Source: Streptomyces coeruleorubidus
Lineage (GTDB): Bacteria > Actinomycetota > Actinomycetes > Streptomycetales > Streptomycetaceae
Reading direction: 5' to 3'
Assembly (NCBI RefSeq): GCF_008705135.1
Contig: NZ_CP023694.1
Span: 6,857,001-6,921,000 of the forward strand
Length of the DNA stretch: 64,000 nt
This document shows, in pieces, positions 42,108 through 50,454 of the stretch. A program made the position numbers and the translations under genes. Positions within the stretch are counted from its first letter, which is position 1. Each line of letters opens with the position of its first letter. The notes under the pieces were generated by a model that saw nothing but the letters and a program-made list of their open reading frames with translations, made no database searches and was not told the DNA's origin.

Positions 42108-42135
42108 CGTTTCTCCACCCTTGGGTGGAGAAACG
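42108..42135. terminator. perfect hairpin downstream of parE
   Basis: 13-bp perfect arms CGTTTCTCCACCC / GGGTGGAGAAACG with two bases between them. It is 370 bp after the parE stop and 120 bp before the next gene; the likely role is ending parE read-through. Confidence 0.7.
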
Positions 42136-42258
42136 CACGGTCGGGGATCCACCCATGATCCACCCGCGCTCCGATCCCGTGACCTGGCGATTTCCGTAGC
42201 GTCGAAGGTGTCGGCGGCAACGCTGCCGACATCCCCTTTCTCGCTCACGGAGGTTGTG

Positions 42259-42783
42259 ATGTCCGGGCTCGTCGACGCGCTGGTGATCGTGCTTGTTGCC
42301 ATGCTGGTGATCGCCCGGCAGTTCCGCGCAACTCCCATCGACGGCGAGCGTCGCTGGTGGCTCCTGCCCGGAATTCTGGCCGTCGTCGCATTGCGCGAGC
42401 CCGGCGTACTCGACGCCCATCACCACACGGCCTCGGTGCTCTTGCTCGGCGCCGAATTGCTCGTCGGCCTGGCCACCGGGGCCGGTTGGGCCTGGACCAC
42501 CCGCATATGGGTGGAGCCGGACGGCACGGTGTGGAGCAAGAGCAGCAGGGCGGGCGTCGCCGTCTGGGGCGTGGGAATCGGACTGCGCGTCGGGTTCTTC
42601 GCGCTCGGTGCCGCGATGGGCGTTCACCAGGACAGCTCCGCCCTGCTGCTGGGGCTTGCCGGCACCCTGCTCGTCCGGGCCGGAATCCTGGCCCGGCGCG
42701 GTCGGTCGCCGGGCTCTGCCGTGGACTCGGGCTGGGCGTACGGTGACAGCACGGTGCGGCCTGTGGGGAGGGAGCGCGTGTGA
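42259..42783 (+). CDS. small integral membrane protein (DUF1453/CcdC-like)
   Basis: A 174-aa membrane protein with about four hydrophobic spans, the first at LVDALVIVLVAMLVIARQFR and later ones around ASVLLLGAELLVGLATGAGW and VAVWGVGIGLRVGFFALGAA. The end is polar. It resembles DUF1453/CcdC-like proteins of unknown role. The ATG at 42259 has CGGAGG 5 nt upstream. Its stop overlaps the GTG start of the sensor kinase, so translation is coupled and the protein may act with the kinase, for example as an accessory sensor. Confidence 0.75.
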   Translation: MSGLVDALVIVLVAMLVIARQFRATPIDGERRWWLLPGILAVVALREPGVLDAHHHTASVLLLGAELLVGLATGAGWAWTTRIWVEPDGTVWSKSSRAGVAVWGVGIGLRVGFFALGAAMGVHQDSSALLLGLAGTLLVRAGILARRGRSPGSAVDSGWAYGDSTVRPVGRERV

Positions 42784-43931
42784 AGGAGAACGCCTGGACA
42801 CGCTGGCCTTCCCGGGAGGCGCTCAGCCGCGAGGGACTCTCACGCTCCCGGTGTCTGCTGGCCTGGACGGTGAGGGCACTGGTCCTCGGTGTGCTGATGT
42901 GGGGTGCCTTCGCCGGGAGTGAGATACGCGGCTGGAAGGCGGCGGCCGGAGCCGGAGGGGTGCTTGGGGCGGCACTGCTCGCCTGGGCGTTCTTCCGGAC
43001 CACGCTCCAGCACCGGCTGTGGCCGTCGCTGGCGTTGCTCGCGCTGCTTCAGGGTGTCGCCGTCGCGGCCCAGTTGTCGGGGTTCAAGGTCGCGGCCCTG
43101 GTCATGTGGTGCGGGTGTGCCGTCTCGGCACTGGAGCGACTCCCACCGGCAATCGCCCTGAGCGCAGCGGGCGTGGCACTCGGTTCGTTCGGGGCCGTGA
43201 ACAACGACGACGTGCTGACGTCCGTGGTCACCAGCCTCGGCCTCGCTCTGGCCGGATACACGCTGCGCCTGGACGCCGAGGCCCGCGGCAGCGCCCAGCG
43301 GCTGCTCGCCCAGGAGCGGGCCGCGCGGGCGGCTGAGGCGGAGACGGCGGCGCTCGCTGAACGGGCCCGTATCGCGCGGGAGATTCACGACGTGCTGGCG
43401 CACAGCCTGTCCGCCCAGCTCGTGCACTTGGAGGCGGCCCGGCTTCTGATCGAGCGTGGCGGGGAACGGGAGCAGGTTCTCGAACGAGTGGTGGCGGCAC
43501 GGGAGATGGCGCGTGGCGGGCTCGCCGAGACGCGGCAGGCGCTTTCCGCCCTGCGCGGGGACCTGACCCCGCTGGAGGAGTTCCTGAACCAGTTGGTGGG
43601 TGCGGCCGGCGGTGCCGAGATCACCATCACGGGTGAACGCAGGGCGCTGCCGGCAGAGGCTTCCCAGGCTGTGCGCAGAGCGGCTCAGGAGGCTCTGACG
43701 AATGCCCGCAAGCACGCCCCGGGCGCCAAGGTGCGCCTGAGGCTCGACTACAACCCGCACGAAGTGACCCTGGATGTGCGGGACTCGGGTGGCTCGCCGG
43801 GCGAGCTGACCGGGACGGGAGCCGGGTACGGTCTGCTGGGCATGCGGGAGCGAGCCGAGCTGCTGGGCGGTTCGTTCGAGGCCGGGCCGGGCGAGGAGGG
43901 GTTCGTGGTGACGTTGAAGGTGCCGGTATGA
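42780..43931 (+). CDS. sensor histidine kinase (NarL-type, HisKA_3)
   Basis: A 383-aa membrane-bound sensor kinase. The N-terminal ~150 residues hold four to five membrane spans without a large extracellular loop. The dimerisation/phosphoacceptor segment is ERARIAREIHDVLAHSLSAQ, followed by the ATPase domain with QEALTNARKHAPGAKV (N box) and GAGYGLLGMRERAELLGG (G boxes). It begins with GTG overlapping the previous stop, and its own stop overlaps the ATG of the response regulator gene. Signal unknown. Confidence 0.92.
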   Translation: MKENAWTRWPSREALSREGLSRSRCLLAWTVRALVLGVLMWGAFAGSEIRGWKAAAGAGGVLGAALLAWAFFRTTLQHRLWPSLALLALLQGVAVAAQLSGFKVAALVMWCGCAVSALERLPPAIALSAAGVALGSFGAVNNDDVLTSVVTSLGLALAGYTLRLDAEARGSAQRLLAQERAARAAEAETAALAERARIAREIHDVLAHSLSAQLVHLEAARLLIERGGEREQVLERVVAAREMARGGLAETRQALSALRGDLTPLEEFLNQLVGAAGGAEITITGERRALPAEASQAVRRAAQEALTNARKHAPGAKVRLRLDYNPHEVTLDVRDSGGSPGELTGTGAGYGLLGMRERAELLGGSFEAGPGEEGFVVTLKVPV

Positions 43932-44611
43932 CGGAGGGGGCCGAGCGGAAGCCCGCTCGGGTGGTGGTCGCGGACGACCAGACCGTGGTGCGGGAGGGCA
44001 TCGTGATGCTGCTCGGTCTGCTGCCCGGGATCGAGGTCGTCGGCGCGGCGGGGGACGGGGAGGAGGCCGTTCGGCTCGTCGCGGAAGTCGCCCCGGACGT
44101 GGTGCTGATGGACCTGCGTATGCCTCGCTGCGACGGAGTGGAGGCGACCCGCAGGATCCGCGCGGAGTACCCCGGGACGCAGGTCGTGGTGCTCACGACG
44201 TACGCCGACGACGAGTCGCTCTTCCCGGCACTGGCTGCGGGAGCGCGCGGCTATCTCACGAAGGACGCCGACGGAGAGGAGATCGTGCGGGCCGTGCACA
44301 GCGTGCTGTCGGGGGACGCCGGTCTGTCGCCGAGCATCCAGAGGCGGCTGCTGGAGCGGCTGGCGGAGACCGAGGCGAGACCGGCCGCGCCCCCTGAGGC
44401 ACCGGACGGGCTCACCGTGCGGGAGACGGAGGTGCTGCTGCTCATCGCCGAGGGGCTCAGTAATCAGGAGATCGGCCGCAGGCTGCATGTCTCCACCGCG
44501 ACCGTGAAGACCCACATCAACAACCTTTTCGCCAAGACGGGGCTCAAGGACCGCGCGCAGGCGGTGCGTTACGCCTACGGAAAGGGACTGGTGCGGCCAC
44601 CAGCGGGTTGA
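43928..44611 (+). CDS. NarL/FixJ-family response regulator
   Basis: A 227-aa response regulator. The receiver domain shows VVVADDQTVVREG with the acidic pair, DVVLMDLRMP with the phosphorylated Asp, and YLTKDA with the conserved Lys. The LuxR-type helix-turn-helix is LTVRETEVLLLIAEGLSNQEI, then GRRLHVSTATVKTHINNLF. The ATG overlaps the kinase stop, so the pair is cotranslated. Targets are unknown; the membrane protein gene upstream is the natural candidate. Confidence 0.94.
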   Translation: MTEGAERKPARVVVADDQTVVREGIVMLLGLLPGIEVVGAAGDGEEAVRLVAEVAPDVVLMDLRMPRCDGVEATRRIRAEYPGTQVVVLTTYADDESLFPALAAGARGYLTKDADGEEIVRAVHSVLSGDAGLSPSIQRRLLERLAETEARPAAPPEAPDGLTVRETEVLLLIAEGLSNQEIGRRLHVSTATVKTHINNLFAKTGLKDRAQAVRYAYGKGLVRPPAG

Positions 44612-44636
44612 GTCACCTGATGGGGTGAAGAGCGAA

Positions 44637-44661
44637 GGGAAGAAGAGTCGGGGATCTTCCC
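44637..44661 (+). terminator. weak hairpin after the two-component genes
   Basis: Arms GGGAAGA / TCTTCCC with an 11-nt loop, 25 bp after the response regulator stop. Confidence 0.4.
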
Positions 44662-44680
44662 GTTCTGTCCATCCTTGGAC

Positions 44681-45241
44681 ATGCAGCCAAGCAAGGGCCG
44701 TCCCCGTAGAGACGGGGCCGGCCAGGAAAGTCCGGTCGAGCCACTCGACGGTGTCGGCCCGGTCCCGGCCGATGAGGCCGGGCGCCTCAGGTACGACGAT
44801 CCCTGGTACGACGCCCTCGCCTCCGGCTGGGGCGAGTCGGTGGGCGCCGGGGTGCCGGATCCGGCCGTGGTCCCGTCGGCACGCAGGGAGGGCGAGACCG
44901 GGGTCGCGGCGGCCGATGTGTATCTGGAGGTGCAGCGCAGCGAGGCCTTCCAGGAGGTGCGGCGGCGCTACCGGAGGTTCGTGGTGCCGGGCTTCGTGGC
45001 CTTCTTCGCCTGGTACGTAGGCTACGTCGTGGCTGCCACGACCGCGCCGGAGCTGATGGCGCGGCCCGTGGCGGGAGCGGTGAACGTGGCGCTGGTGGCG
45101 GGGCTCGGGCAGTTCCTGAGCACGTTCCTGTTCACCTGGGCGTACGCGCGGCACGCGCGGCTGCGCAGGGACCGGGCGGCGCTCGAACTGCGCTGGGACA
45201 CACAGGAGCTGACGCGCGGCGTCAACGGCGGTGTCTCGTGA
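44681..45241 (+). CDS. DUF485 membrane protein
   Basis: A 186-aa protein. The polar N-terminal ~85 residues contain a conserved-looking RYDDPWYDALASGWGE. The DUF485 domain starts at EVQRSEAFQEVRRRYRRFVVP, with two membrane spans around VPGFVAFFAWYVGYVVAATT and VNVALVAGLGQFLSTFLFTW. DUF485 proteins are encoded next to cation/acetate symporters, and here the stop overlaps the symporter start. The start is uncertain: the ATG at 44681 is chosen, a TTG at 44675 is adjacent, and neither has a good ribosome-binding site. Confidence 0.75.
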   Translation: MQPSKGRPRRDGAGQESPVEPLDGVGPVPADEAGRLRYDDPWYDALASGWGESVGAGVPDPAVVPSARREGETGVAAADVYLEVQRSEAFQEVRRRYRRFVVPGFVAFFAWYVGYVVAATTAPELMARPVAGAVNVALVAGLGQFLSTFLFTWAYARHARLRRDRAALELRWDTQELTRGVNGGVS

Positions 45242-46830
45242 CGGATGAACACCAGACGCTGGCACTGCTGCTGTTCAGCGGGTTCGTCGCGGTCACGCTG
45301 GCGATCACGACCTGGGTGAGCCGCAACCGGCGCGGTTCGGCGGAGGAGTTCTACGCGGGCGGGCGGCTCTTCTCACCCATGGAGAATGGTTTTGCCATCG
45401 CCGGTGACTACATGTCGGCCGCCTCCTTCCTGGGGGTCACCGGCCTCATCGCGCTGTTCGGCTACGACGGGCTGCTGTATGTCGTCGGCTTCCTCGTGGC
45501 CTGGCTGGTGGTGCTGTTCCTCGTGGCCGAACTGGTCCGCAACTGCGGACGGTTCACGCTCGCGGACGTCGTGGCGGCGCGGATGAGGGAGCGACCGGTA
45601 CGGATCGCGGCGGGAACGTCCTCGGTCACCGTGTCCGTTCTGTATCTGGTGGCGCAGATGGTCGGCGCGGGCAGCCTGGTGGCGCTGCTGCTCGGGGGCA
45701 CGAGTGAGGCGGCGCGCGACTGGACCGTCATCGGGGTCGGCGCGCTCATGGTGATCTATGTGTCGCTGGGAGGTATGCGGGCTACGACGTGGATCCAGAT
45801 CGTCAAAGCCGTCCTGCTGCTCGGTGGCACGATCGCGCTGACGGTGCTCGTCCTGATGCGCTTCCACGGCGACCTGGACCGGCTGCTGCTCACGGCGGCC
45901 GAGCGCAGCGGTCATGGGCAGGCGTTTCTGGCGCCCGGTCTGAAGTACGGCGGGGACTGGACCGCCCGTTTCGACTTCATCAGTCTGGGGCTTGCCCTGG
46001 TGCTGGGCACGGCCGGGCTCCCGCACATCCTGTCCCGCTTCTACACCGTGCCCACCGCGCGCGCCGCACGCCGCTCGGTCGTGTGGGCCGTCGGGCTCAT
46101 CGGCGGTTTCTACCTGATGACGATCGTGCTGGGATTCGGGGCGGCCGCCGTCGTGGGTCCGGACGCGGTACGCGGGTCGAACGCGGCCGGGAACACGGCC
46201 GTTCCGCTGCTGGCGCTCGATCTGGGCGGTGGTGCCGGATCCACGGGTGGAACGGTTCTCTTCGCGATCGTCGCCGCGGTCGCCTTCGCCACGATCCTCG
46301 CCGTGGTCGCCGGGATCACACTCGCGTCCTCGGCGTCGGTGGCCCACGACCTGTACGCGTCCCTGCGGCGCCCGCGCGGCAAGCCCCGTAGCGAGGTGGC
46401 CGTGGCCCGTGTCGCGGCCGTCGGTGTCGGCGTGGTGGCGATCGCCCTCGGGCTGCTGGCGCGGGATCTCAACGTCGCGTTCCTGGTGGGCCTCGCCTTC
46501 GCCGTCGCCGCGTCGGCGAACCTTCCGGTGCTGCTCTACTCCCTGTTCTGGAGCCGCTTCACCACACGCGGAGCCGTGTGGGCCGTCTACGGCGGTCTGG
46601 TCCCGGCCCTGGTGCTCGTGGTGCTGTCCCCGGTGGTTTCCGGAAGCCCCGACTCACTGTTCCCGAGCGTCGACTTCCGGTACTTCCCGTTGCAGAACCC
46701 GGGTCTGGTCTCGATCCCGCTGGGCTTCCTCGCGGGCTGGCTGGGCACGGTCACCTCGGCGGAGGTCCCGGACGAGGCCAGGCACGCGGAGACCGAGGTG
46801 CGGTCGCTGACCGGGGCGGGAGCGGCGTAG
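45238..46830 (+). CDS. sodium/solute symporter (SSS, cation acetate symporter type)
   Basis: A 530-aa sodium:solute symporter with about 13 membrane spans. AEEFYAGGR near residue 35, GDYMSAASFLGVTGLIALFG and YLVAQMVGAGSLVALLLGG are typical of ActP-like cation acetate symporters, as is the LPHILSRFYTVPTARAAR segment. The GTG at 45238 overlaps the DUF485 stop. A convergent CitA/CitB-type two-component system follows and may regulate it. The substrate is probably a small carboxylate such as acetate, by family. Confidence 0.88.
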   Translation: MTDEHQTLALLLFSGFVAVTLAITTWVSRNRRGSAEEFYAGGRLFSPMENGFAIAGDYMSAASFLGVTGLIALFGYDGLLYVVGFLVAWLVVLFLVAELVRNCGRFTLADVVAARMRERPVRIAAGTSSVTVSVLYLVAQMVGAGSLVALLLGGTSEAARDWTVIGVGALMVIYVSLGGMRATTWIQIVKAVLLLGGTIALTVLVLMRFHGDLDRLLLTAAERSGHGQAFLAPGLKYGGDWTARFDFISLGLALVLGTAGLPHILSRFYTVPTARAARRSVVWAVGLIGGFYLMTIVLGFGAAAVVGPDAVRGSNAAGNTAVPLLALDLGGGAGSTGGTVLFAIVAAVAFATILAVVAGITLASSASVAHDLYASLRRPRGKPRSEVAVARVAAVGVGVVAIALGLLARDLNVAFLVGLAFAVAASANLPVLLYSLFWSRFTTRGAVWAVYGGLVPALVLVVLSPVVSGSPDSLFPSVDFRYFPLQNPGLVSIPLGFLAGWLGTVTSAEVPDEARHAETEVRSLTGAGAA

Positions 46831-47001
46831 TGGCGGGGCCTTCACCGGCGTACGGCGGCAGATCAGTTCCGTCGTCGGCTCCGAGTGGCCGGTCGCCGGC
46901 CCCGGCGACGCGAGGGACTGGGTGGTCTCGCCGGGACCTACACGACGGAGTTCGCGAAGAAGGCCACGGGCTGACAGCCGAAACGGCCTCAGACCGAGGG
47001 C

Positions 47002-47682
47002 CTAGGCGCGGGTCGCCCACACGTAACGGTGTTCCGGGCGGCCCGCGTCGCCGTACTTGAGGGTCAGCCTGGCCCGTCCCGTGCGTTCCAGGAGCTTCAG
47101 ATAGCGCTGGGCGGTCTGGCGGCTCACCCCGGTCCGCTCGGCGATCTCCTGCGCGGACAGCGGCCCGTCCGCGTTCATCAGGGACTGACGGACCAGCTCC
47201 GCGGTGGTGGGGGAGTGACCTTTGGGCAGGTCCGGCTCGGAGGGGGTCGACAGCGCCCCGAAGATGCGGTCGACCTCGGCCTGCTCCGCCTCCCCGCCGC
47301 CGTCGAGGGTGCGGCGCAGTTCCGCGTACGCCTCCAGCTTGGAGCGCAGGCCGGCGAAGGCGAACGGCTTGACCAGGTACTGCAACGCGCCGTGCCGCAT
47401 CGCCGCCTGCACGGTGGAGACATCCCGGGCCGCCGTCACCATGATCACGTCGGTCTGGTGGCCGCGCCGGCGCATCTCCTGGACGACCGCGATCCCCGTC
47501 TCGTCGGGCAGGTAGTGGTCCATGAGCACCAGGTCGAGCCGGGGCAGCGTCTCCAACTGACGCAGCGCGTCCGCGGCGCTGTGGGCCTCGCCGGCGACAT
47601 GGAAGCCCGGCACTTTCTCGACGTAGGCGGCGTTGACCCGCGCGACCCTGGTGTCGTCGTCCACGACCAGCACCTCGATCAT
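47002..47682 (-). CDS. CitB/DcuR-type response regulator
   Basis: A 226-aa response regulator of the CitB/DpiA group. The receiver has VLVVDDDTRVARVN, LVLMDHYLPDETG with the phospho-acceptor Asp, and QYLVKPF with the Lys. The C-terminal part carries a winged helix-turn-helix: LSAQEIAERTGVSRQTAQRYLKLLERTG. The ATG at 47682 has GGAGGAG 5 nt upstream and overlaps the kinase stop by one base (TGATG), so translation is coupled. Known relatives respond to citrate or C4-dicarboxylates. It converges with the symporter gene and may control carboxylate uptake. Confidence 0.9.
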   Translation of the reverse strand: MIEVLVVDDDTRVARVNAAYVEKVPGFHVAGEAHSAADALRQLETLPRLDLVLMDHYLPDETGIAVVQEMRRRGHQTDVIMVTAARDVSTVQAAMRHGALQYLVKPFAFAGLRSKLEAYAELRRTLDGGGEAEQAEVDRIFGALSTPSEPDLPKGHSPTTAELVRQSLMNADGPLSAQEIAERTGVSRQTAQRYLKLLERTGRARLTLKYGDAGRPEHRYVWATRA

Positions 47683-49352
47683 CACGACTCCTCCTTGACG
47701 GTTTGCGGAGCTGACGGCACGGTCAGGGCCGGTTCCGGGCCCGGCTGGGCCAGCGCCTCGGGCAGGACGACGGTGAACTCCGCGCCTCCGCCGTGCGCCT
47801 CGCCGACGGTCGCGCTGCCCCCCTGCCGCTCGGCGAGCCTGCGCACCAGGGAGAGTCCGATGCCCCGCTCGCGGTGCGCGGGCGGCTTCTTCGTGGACCA
47901 TCCCTCGGTGAAGATCAGCTCCCGGTGCTCCGGCGGGATTCCCGGCCCCGTGTCGCGCACCCGGAGGATCGCCGTACGACCCTCGGCGCGCAGTTCGACC
48001 TCCACGCGTGCGTGCGGCTTGCCCGCGACGGCGTCGAGGGCGTTGTCCACCAGGTTGCCGACGACGGTGACGAGCCCCTGGGGGTCGATCAGCCGGTCCG
48101 GCAGCCGGGTCCGGTCCGACACCCACAGTGCGACGCCCCGCTCGGCCGCGACGGTCGCCTTGCCGACCAGCAGGGCGGCGAGCAACGGGTCCTCGATCCG
48201 CTCGGTGACCTGCTCCGCGGTCGCCCGGTGGTCGCCGACCACTTCGCCGACGAACTCCACGGCGTCGTCGTACATATCCAGTTCGAGCAGGCCCAGGAGC
48301 GTGTGCATACGGTTGGCGTGCTCGTGGTCCTGGGCGCGCAGCGCGTCGATCAGGCCGCGGGTGGAGTCGAGCTCGCGGCCCAGCTGCTCCAGCTCGGTGC
48401 GGTCGCGCAGGGTGGCCACGGCGCCGCCGTCGTCGGTGGGCATGCGGTTGGCGACCAGCACCCGCTGGCCGCGGACGGTGAGCAGGTCCGTACCGGCCAC
48501 GCGCCCGGCCAGCACGTCGGCCGTGCGGCCCGCCCCGAGCGCCTCGTCGGGGGAACGGCCCACCACCGCGTCCCCGATGCCCAGCAGCCGCTGCGCCTCG
48601 TCGTTGACGAGCCGGATGCGGCCGGTGCGGTCCAGGGCGACGACGCCCTCCCGGATGCCGTGCAGCATCGCCTCGCGTTCCGACAGGAGCGACGCGATGT
48701 CCGAGAAGGCCAGGTCCCTGGTCTGCCGCTGGACCCGCCGGGAGATGAGCCACGCGGCCAGCGCGCCTACGGCCAGGGCACCTCCGGCGTACGCGAGCAG
48801 CCCCGGGATCGCGTGGATCAGCCGGGCCCGGACGCTGTCGTAGGCGATGCCGACCGAGACGGCGCCGACGACCGTGCCGTCGCTGTCACGCAGCGGCACC
48901 TTGCCGCGGGCGGAGCGGCCCAGGGTGCCGCTGTCGATCTCCATGACCTCCTTGCCCGCCAGGGCCTGGCCGGGGTCGGTCGAGACGATGCCGCCGATCT
49001 GCTTCGGGTCGGTGTGCGACCACCGCACGCCCCGCCAGTCCATCACCACGACGTACTCGGCCTTGGTGGCCTTCCGGATCCGCTCGGCTTCCCTCTGCAC
49101 CGGACCGTTCGGTGAGGGAGGCGTGTCCCTCACCTCCTCCGCGAGGCCCGGCTGTTGCGCGGTGGTCTGCGCGATGGCGAGCGCTCGGCGCATCGCCTGG
49201 TCGTCCAGCTGGTCGCTCAGGGGCGCGAGGAACAGCCCGGTCGCGAGGACCGCGACTCCCGCGGCGATCGCCACTTGCATCAGCAGCACCTGCGAGAACA
49301 CCCGCCGGGGCAGGCCGAGGCGCAGGCGGCGTGCGGGGGGAGTGGGGCTCAT
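47682..49352 (-). CDS. CitA/DcuS-type sensor histidine kinase
   Basis: A 556-aa sensor kinase. A first membrane span at VLLMQVAIAAGVAVLATGLF leads into an extracytoplasmic PAS-like sensor domain of about 130 residues (YVVVMDWRGVRWSHTDPKQIGG), then a second span near LLAYAGGALAVGALAAWLI. A cytoplasmic PAS domain follows (GVVALDRTGRIRLVNDEAQR), then the His-containing RAQDHEHANRMHTLLGL and the ATPase domain with VVGNLVDNALDAV and DTGPGIPPEH. This order matches CitA/DcuS carboxylate sensors. The ATG at 49352 was chosen; a TTG at 49358 is possible. Confidence 0.93.
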   Translation of the reverse strand: MSPTPPARRLRLGLPRRVFSQVLLMQVAIAAGVAVLATGLFLAPLSDQLDDQAMRRALAIAQTTAQQPGLAEEVRDTPPSPNGPVQREAERIRKATKAEYVVVMDWRGVRWSHTDPKQIGGIVSTDPGQALAGKEVMEIDSGTLGRSARGKVPLRDSDGTVVGAVSVGIAYDSVRARLIHAIPGLLAYAGGALAVGALAAWLISRRVQRQTRDLAFSDIASLLSEREAMLHGIREGVVALDRTGRIRLVNDEAQRLLGIGDAVVGRSPDEALGAGRTADVLAGRVAGTDLLTVRGQRVLVANRMPTDDGGAVATLRDRTELEQLGRELDSTRGLIDALRAQDHEHANRMHTLLGLLELDMYDDAVEFVGEVVGDHRATAEQVTERIEDPLLAALLVGKATVAAERGVALWVSDRTRLPDRLIDPQGLVTVVGNLVDNALDAVAGKPHARVEVELRAEGRTAILRVRDTGPGIPPEHRELIFTEGWSTKKPPAHRERGIGLSLVRRLAERQGGSATVGEAHGGGAEFTVVLPEALAQPGPEPALTVPSAPQTVKEES

Positions 49353-49456
49353 ACCCAAGAAGGTACGTGGGGCCGGCTAGCTGCCGTAATGGGTGTGGCG
49401 TGGATCTCTTGATCAATGCTTGAGGAGACGATCCGGACCCGCGGCCTGTGGACCGG

Positions 49457-50401
49457 TCAGCTCGCGAGCGCCGTCGTCACCCTCACCTCGCGCACCGCCA
49501 CGACGTCCATCCGCGCGGGCGAACCGAGGACTGCCGCCCCACAGCTCTCCGGCCGGGGCGGCAGGGCCGCCCCCTGGGCCACCTCGACCTGCCAGTGGCG
49601 CCCGTCGGCGTGGGCGACGGTCACCTCCCAGCGCGGGGCCGCGCCGACCGTCCGTACGACGCTCAGCGCCTCCGCGGCGTCTTCGCCGGTCCTGGTGCGC
49701 ACGGCGAGCTCTGCCGCCTGACCGGGCCGTTCCCAGGCCGAGCTGCCCCGGCACCCCTCCACGACGATCCGCCCCTCCCGCGCACCGTGCAGAACCTCCT
49801 TGAGGGTGTGCGCCTCGGCGCGGCCGTACGCGTATCCGTACGGCAGCACGAGCACCGTCGGGGAGAAGCGGTGACCACCCAGATGGGTGACCTCCCAGAC
49901 GCCCTCGACCCCGGACGTGGCGAGTTCGGCCGCGAGAGGCCTGCCGAGGAGGGCGCAGCAGCGGTCGCGCTTGCCGTTGGTGCAGACGAGGGCGAGCGGC
50001 TCGCCGTCGTGCGGCCGTCCGCCGAGCACCGCGTCGAAGGAGCGGTGCTCGCCCCGGCCGAGTGCGGCGAAATCGAGGTCGAGGAGCTGCCCGGGGTCCG
50101 AGATCGTCGCGCCGTGCAGCCAGACGTTTCCCGGAACGGTGTGGGCCGCGTACACCCGGCGTGCGGCGGGCATCCGGCGGTCCGCGTGGCGTCCGGGGCG
50201 GCGGATGAGCACGATCCGTACGCCCGTGTCCTTCGCCGCTGCCTCCAGGGCACGGCCCAGGGCGGGGTCCAGGTGGCTCGAAGTGAGCGCCTTGGCACCC
50301 CACGGACCGGGCTGTTCCAGCAACAGCCAGGTCCTCGCGGTGGCCGCGGTTCCCGAAACGGGCTCGGCGGAGCCCCGGGAGACGCTTGAACACGTACTCA
50401 C
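49457..50401 (-). CDS. sucrase/ferredoxin-like family protein
   Basis: A 314-aa member of the sucrase/ferredoxin-like family, whose thioredoxin-fold domain can bind a 2Fe-2S cluster. The Cys residues are in ALVCTNGKRDRCCALLG, followed by the conserved EVTHLGGHRFSPTVLVLPYG with two His. The N-terminal half contains WLLLEQPGPWGAKAL. The GTG at 50401 lies immediately next to an iron box (50402-50420), so transcription and perhaps translation start should be blocked by an iron-responsive DmdR/IdeR-type repressor when iron is plentiful. This suggests a role under iron limitation, possibly iron release from siderophores, though that is inference. Nearby genes are not siderophore genes. Confidence 0.85.
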   Translation of the reverse strand: MSTCSSVSRGSAEPVSGTAATARTWLLLEQPGPWGAKALTSSHLDPALGRALEAAAKDTGVRIVLIRRPGRHADRRMPAARRVYAAHTVPGNVWLHGATISDPGQLLDLDFAALGRGEHRSFDAVLGGRPHDGEPLALVCTNGKRDRCCALLGRPLAAELATSGVEGVWEVTHLGGHRFSPTVLVLPYGYAYGRAEAHTLKEVLHGAREGRIVVEGCRGSSAWERPGQAAELAVRTRTGEDAAEALSVVRTVGAAPRWEVTVAHADGRHWQVEVAQGAALPPRPESCGAAVLGSPARMDVVAVREVRVTTALAS

Positions 50402-50420
50402 AGAGGTAAGCCTAACCTGA
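50402..50420. promoter_or_regulatory. iron box (DmdR/IdeR-type operator)
   Basis: AGAGGTAAGCCTAACCTGA matches the actinobacterial iron-box pattern TTAGGTNAGCCTAACCTAA at 16 of 18 defined positions or better. It abuts the start codon of the sucrase/ferredoxin-like gene. Confidence 0.85.
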
Positions 50421-50454
50421 GTTGGATCGGGGCGACTCTCGGCCCCGCCCAGCA

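Noticed and set aside
44690-44740. RNase P-like RNA suggested by GGAAAGTCCGG
   Set aside because: The rest of the conserved RNase P RNA core is absent, and the sequence lies within the DUF485 coding frame.
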